In this document: one piece after another, positions 63,301 through 64,000 of the stretch
Numbering within the stretch: position 1 is the stretch's first letter
Layout of the letters: the number at the start of each line of letters is the position of its first letter
Assembly (NCBI GenBank): GCA_036785705.1
Contig: JAWUZG010000056.1
Location: 13,648,001-13,712,000 of the forward strand
Length of the DNA: 64,000 bases
Reading direction: 5' to 3'
Origin: Acanthornis magna
Lineage: Eukaryota; Chordata; Aves; Passeriformes; Acanthizidae
Notes under the pieces: model-generated
Seen by the model: only the letters and a program-made list of their open reading frames with translations
Told to the model about the DNA's origin: nothing
The model's database searches: none
Position numbers and translations under genes: made by a program

Positions 63301-64000
63301 ATTCTCTGGGTCTCTAGCCAAATTCATCCCAAAGATAATGGGTACCACAGGTAATTTAAGGAACAAAGAGCCTCTCCCTGCAGCTATGTGCAACTGCTGG
63401 TGGTTACCTAATCGTGCACCTGCACACAATTGCTGATGGTTTCATGATCCTATCTCCAGCTATCTCACACAGTCCACTTGCCTCTTTTACACTGCAAAAT
63501 GTCTTGTGTTATAGACTGTCTTGTGGCTGGACACTCTTACAGGCCATTCATCTCTCTTTGCTCCAGGTCTAATCGAATTTCTCTTGATTTGATTCCCTTC
63601 TGGTTGTACATTTTTTTAGTGTACTGAGAAAAAGCTCTTGTGCAAACCAGAGTGGCTGGTGAGGTAGCTGAGCCTCATTAGTATTTCTGAGCATCTCCGT
63701 GAGACAATCTGCAGTCATCCTTCCTCCCTTTTCCCTCTCCCTCCCGCTATTGCAATACACTTTTATAGCCAGTGAGATCATGCATTCTGAGATGTTGTCT
63801 TGATGCAAACCTGTATCTGCTAACACATCTGTGTGAACCATTTCACATCAGCTTTCGGGAGCAAACGAGGGTGTTCCCATTCCTCCACATGTGCTGAGTT
63901 TCTTTCCTTGTGGAATTTTCCGGTGATGAAACGAAGTATCTATCAGTCAGGAATTATATCTGGGCTGTAAATCTCTTTTTGAATCATCTCACAGTTTTCC
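60313..64000. other. Unique non-coding sequence
   Basis: No gene was recognised. The stretch 62305-62397 is A-rich low-complexity DNA (for example 'aaaaaaacaaaacaagaaaa'). Minus frames at 60807-61109 and 62002-62373 (123 codons) have no domains. The window ends in ordinary sequence with no feature truncated at the edge that I can identify. Confidence 0.6.

Noticed and set aside
1..64000. CRISPR arrays, operons, bacterial mobile elements, tRNA or rRNA genes
   Set aside because: The sequence is vertebrate. No spaced direct-repeat array, no B-box-type GGTTCGAATCC context with a cloverleaf, and no rRNA-like stretch was seen by eye.

Overview
This window is vertebrate nuclear DNA, almost certainly from a bird and probably a songbird. 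The clearest evidence is five CR1 LINE tails, four ending in or near the avian-type 3' signature (a 'gatctttaaggtcccttccaaccc'-like stretch followed by an ATTCTATG-type octamer). There is also a solo-LTR-like block at about 59.8-60.3 kb that resembles songbird endogenous retrovirus LTRs. The low repeat density and composition also fit a bird. Bacterial signals such as operons, ribosome binding sites and long tightly packed ORFs are absent.

I found no protein-coding gene, rRNA or tRNA that I can defend. Every long open frame lacks recognisable domains. Several start on TTG or GTG rather than ATG, lie in GC-rich or stop-poor sequence, or run through a repeat: a MIR at 50.5 kb, a 19-bp minisatellite at 58.4 kb and the LTR at 60.1 kb. 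The window is best read as intergenic or deep intronic sequence from a gene-poor region.

Layout: 0-5.3 kb is ordinary non-coding DNA with two CR1 tails. 5.3-6.2 kb is GC-rich and holds a small CpG-island-like core near 5.69-5.95 kb. 6.2-13.5 kb is unique sequence with a pure 30-A run. 13.7 kb is a TA/TG microsatellite. 14-32.5 kb is mostly unique, with ancient MIR-like pieces, a G13 tract, and a perfect 20-bp palindrome made of two abutting MEF2-type sites. 32.5 kb carries a minus-strand CR1 tail. 33-46.6 kb is unique sequence with a few patches that look regulatory. 46.6-53.8 kb contains two more young CR1 tails, an old CR1-like fragment and the best MIR-like fragment. 58.4 kb has the minisatellite and 59.8-60.3 kb the LTR with an expanded heptamer. 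The rest is unremarkable.

What may matter functionally is non-coding. Several stretches combine TAATTA/ATTA cores with unusually retained CpGs in otherwise AT-leaning DNA, which is how deeply conserved enhancers often look. Conservation cannot be shown from one sequence, so these are inferences. A handful of open segments lie between good splice-like signals; I report them as low-confidence candidate exons. I did not find a convincing new biological system here.
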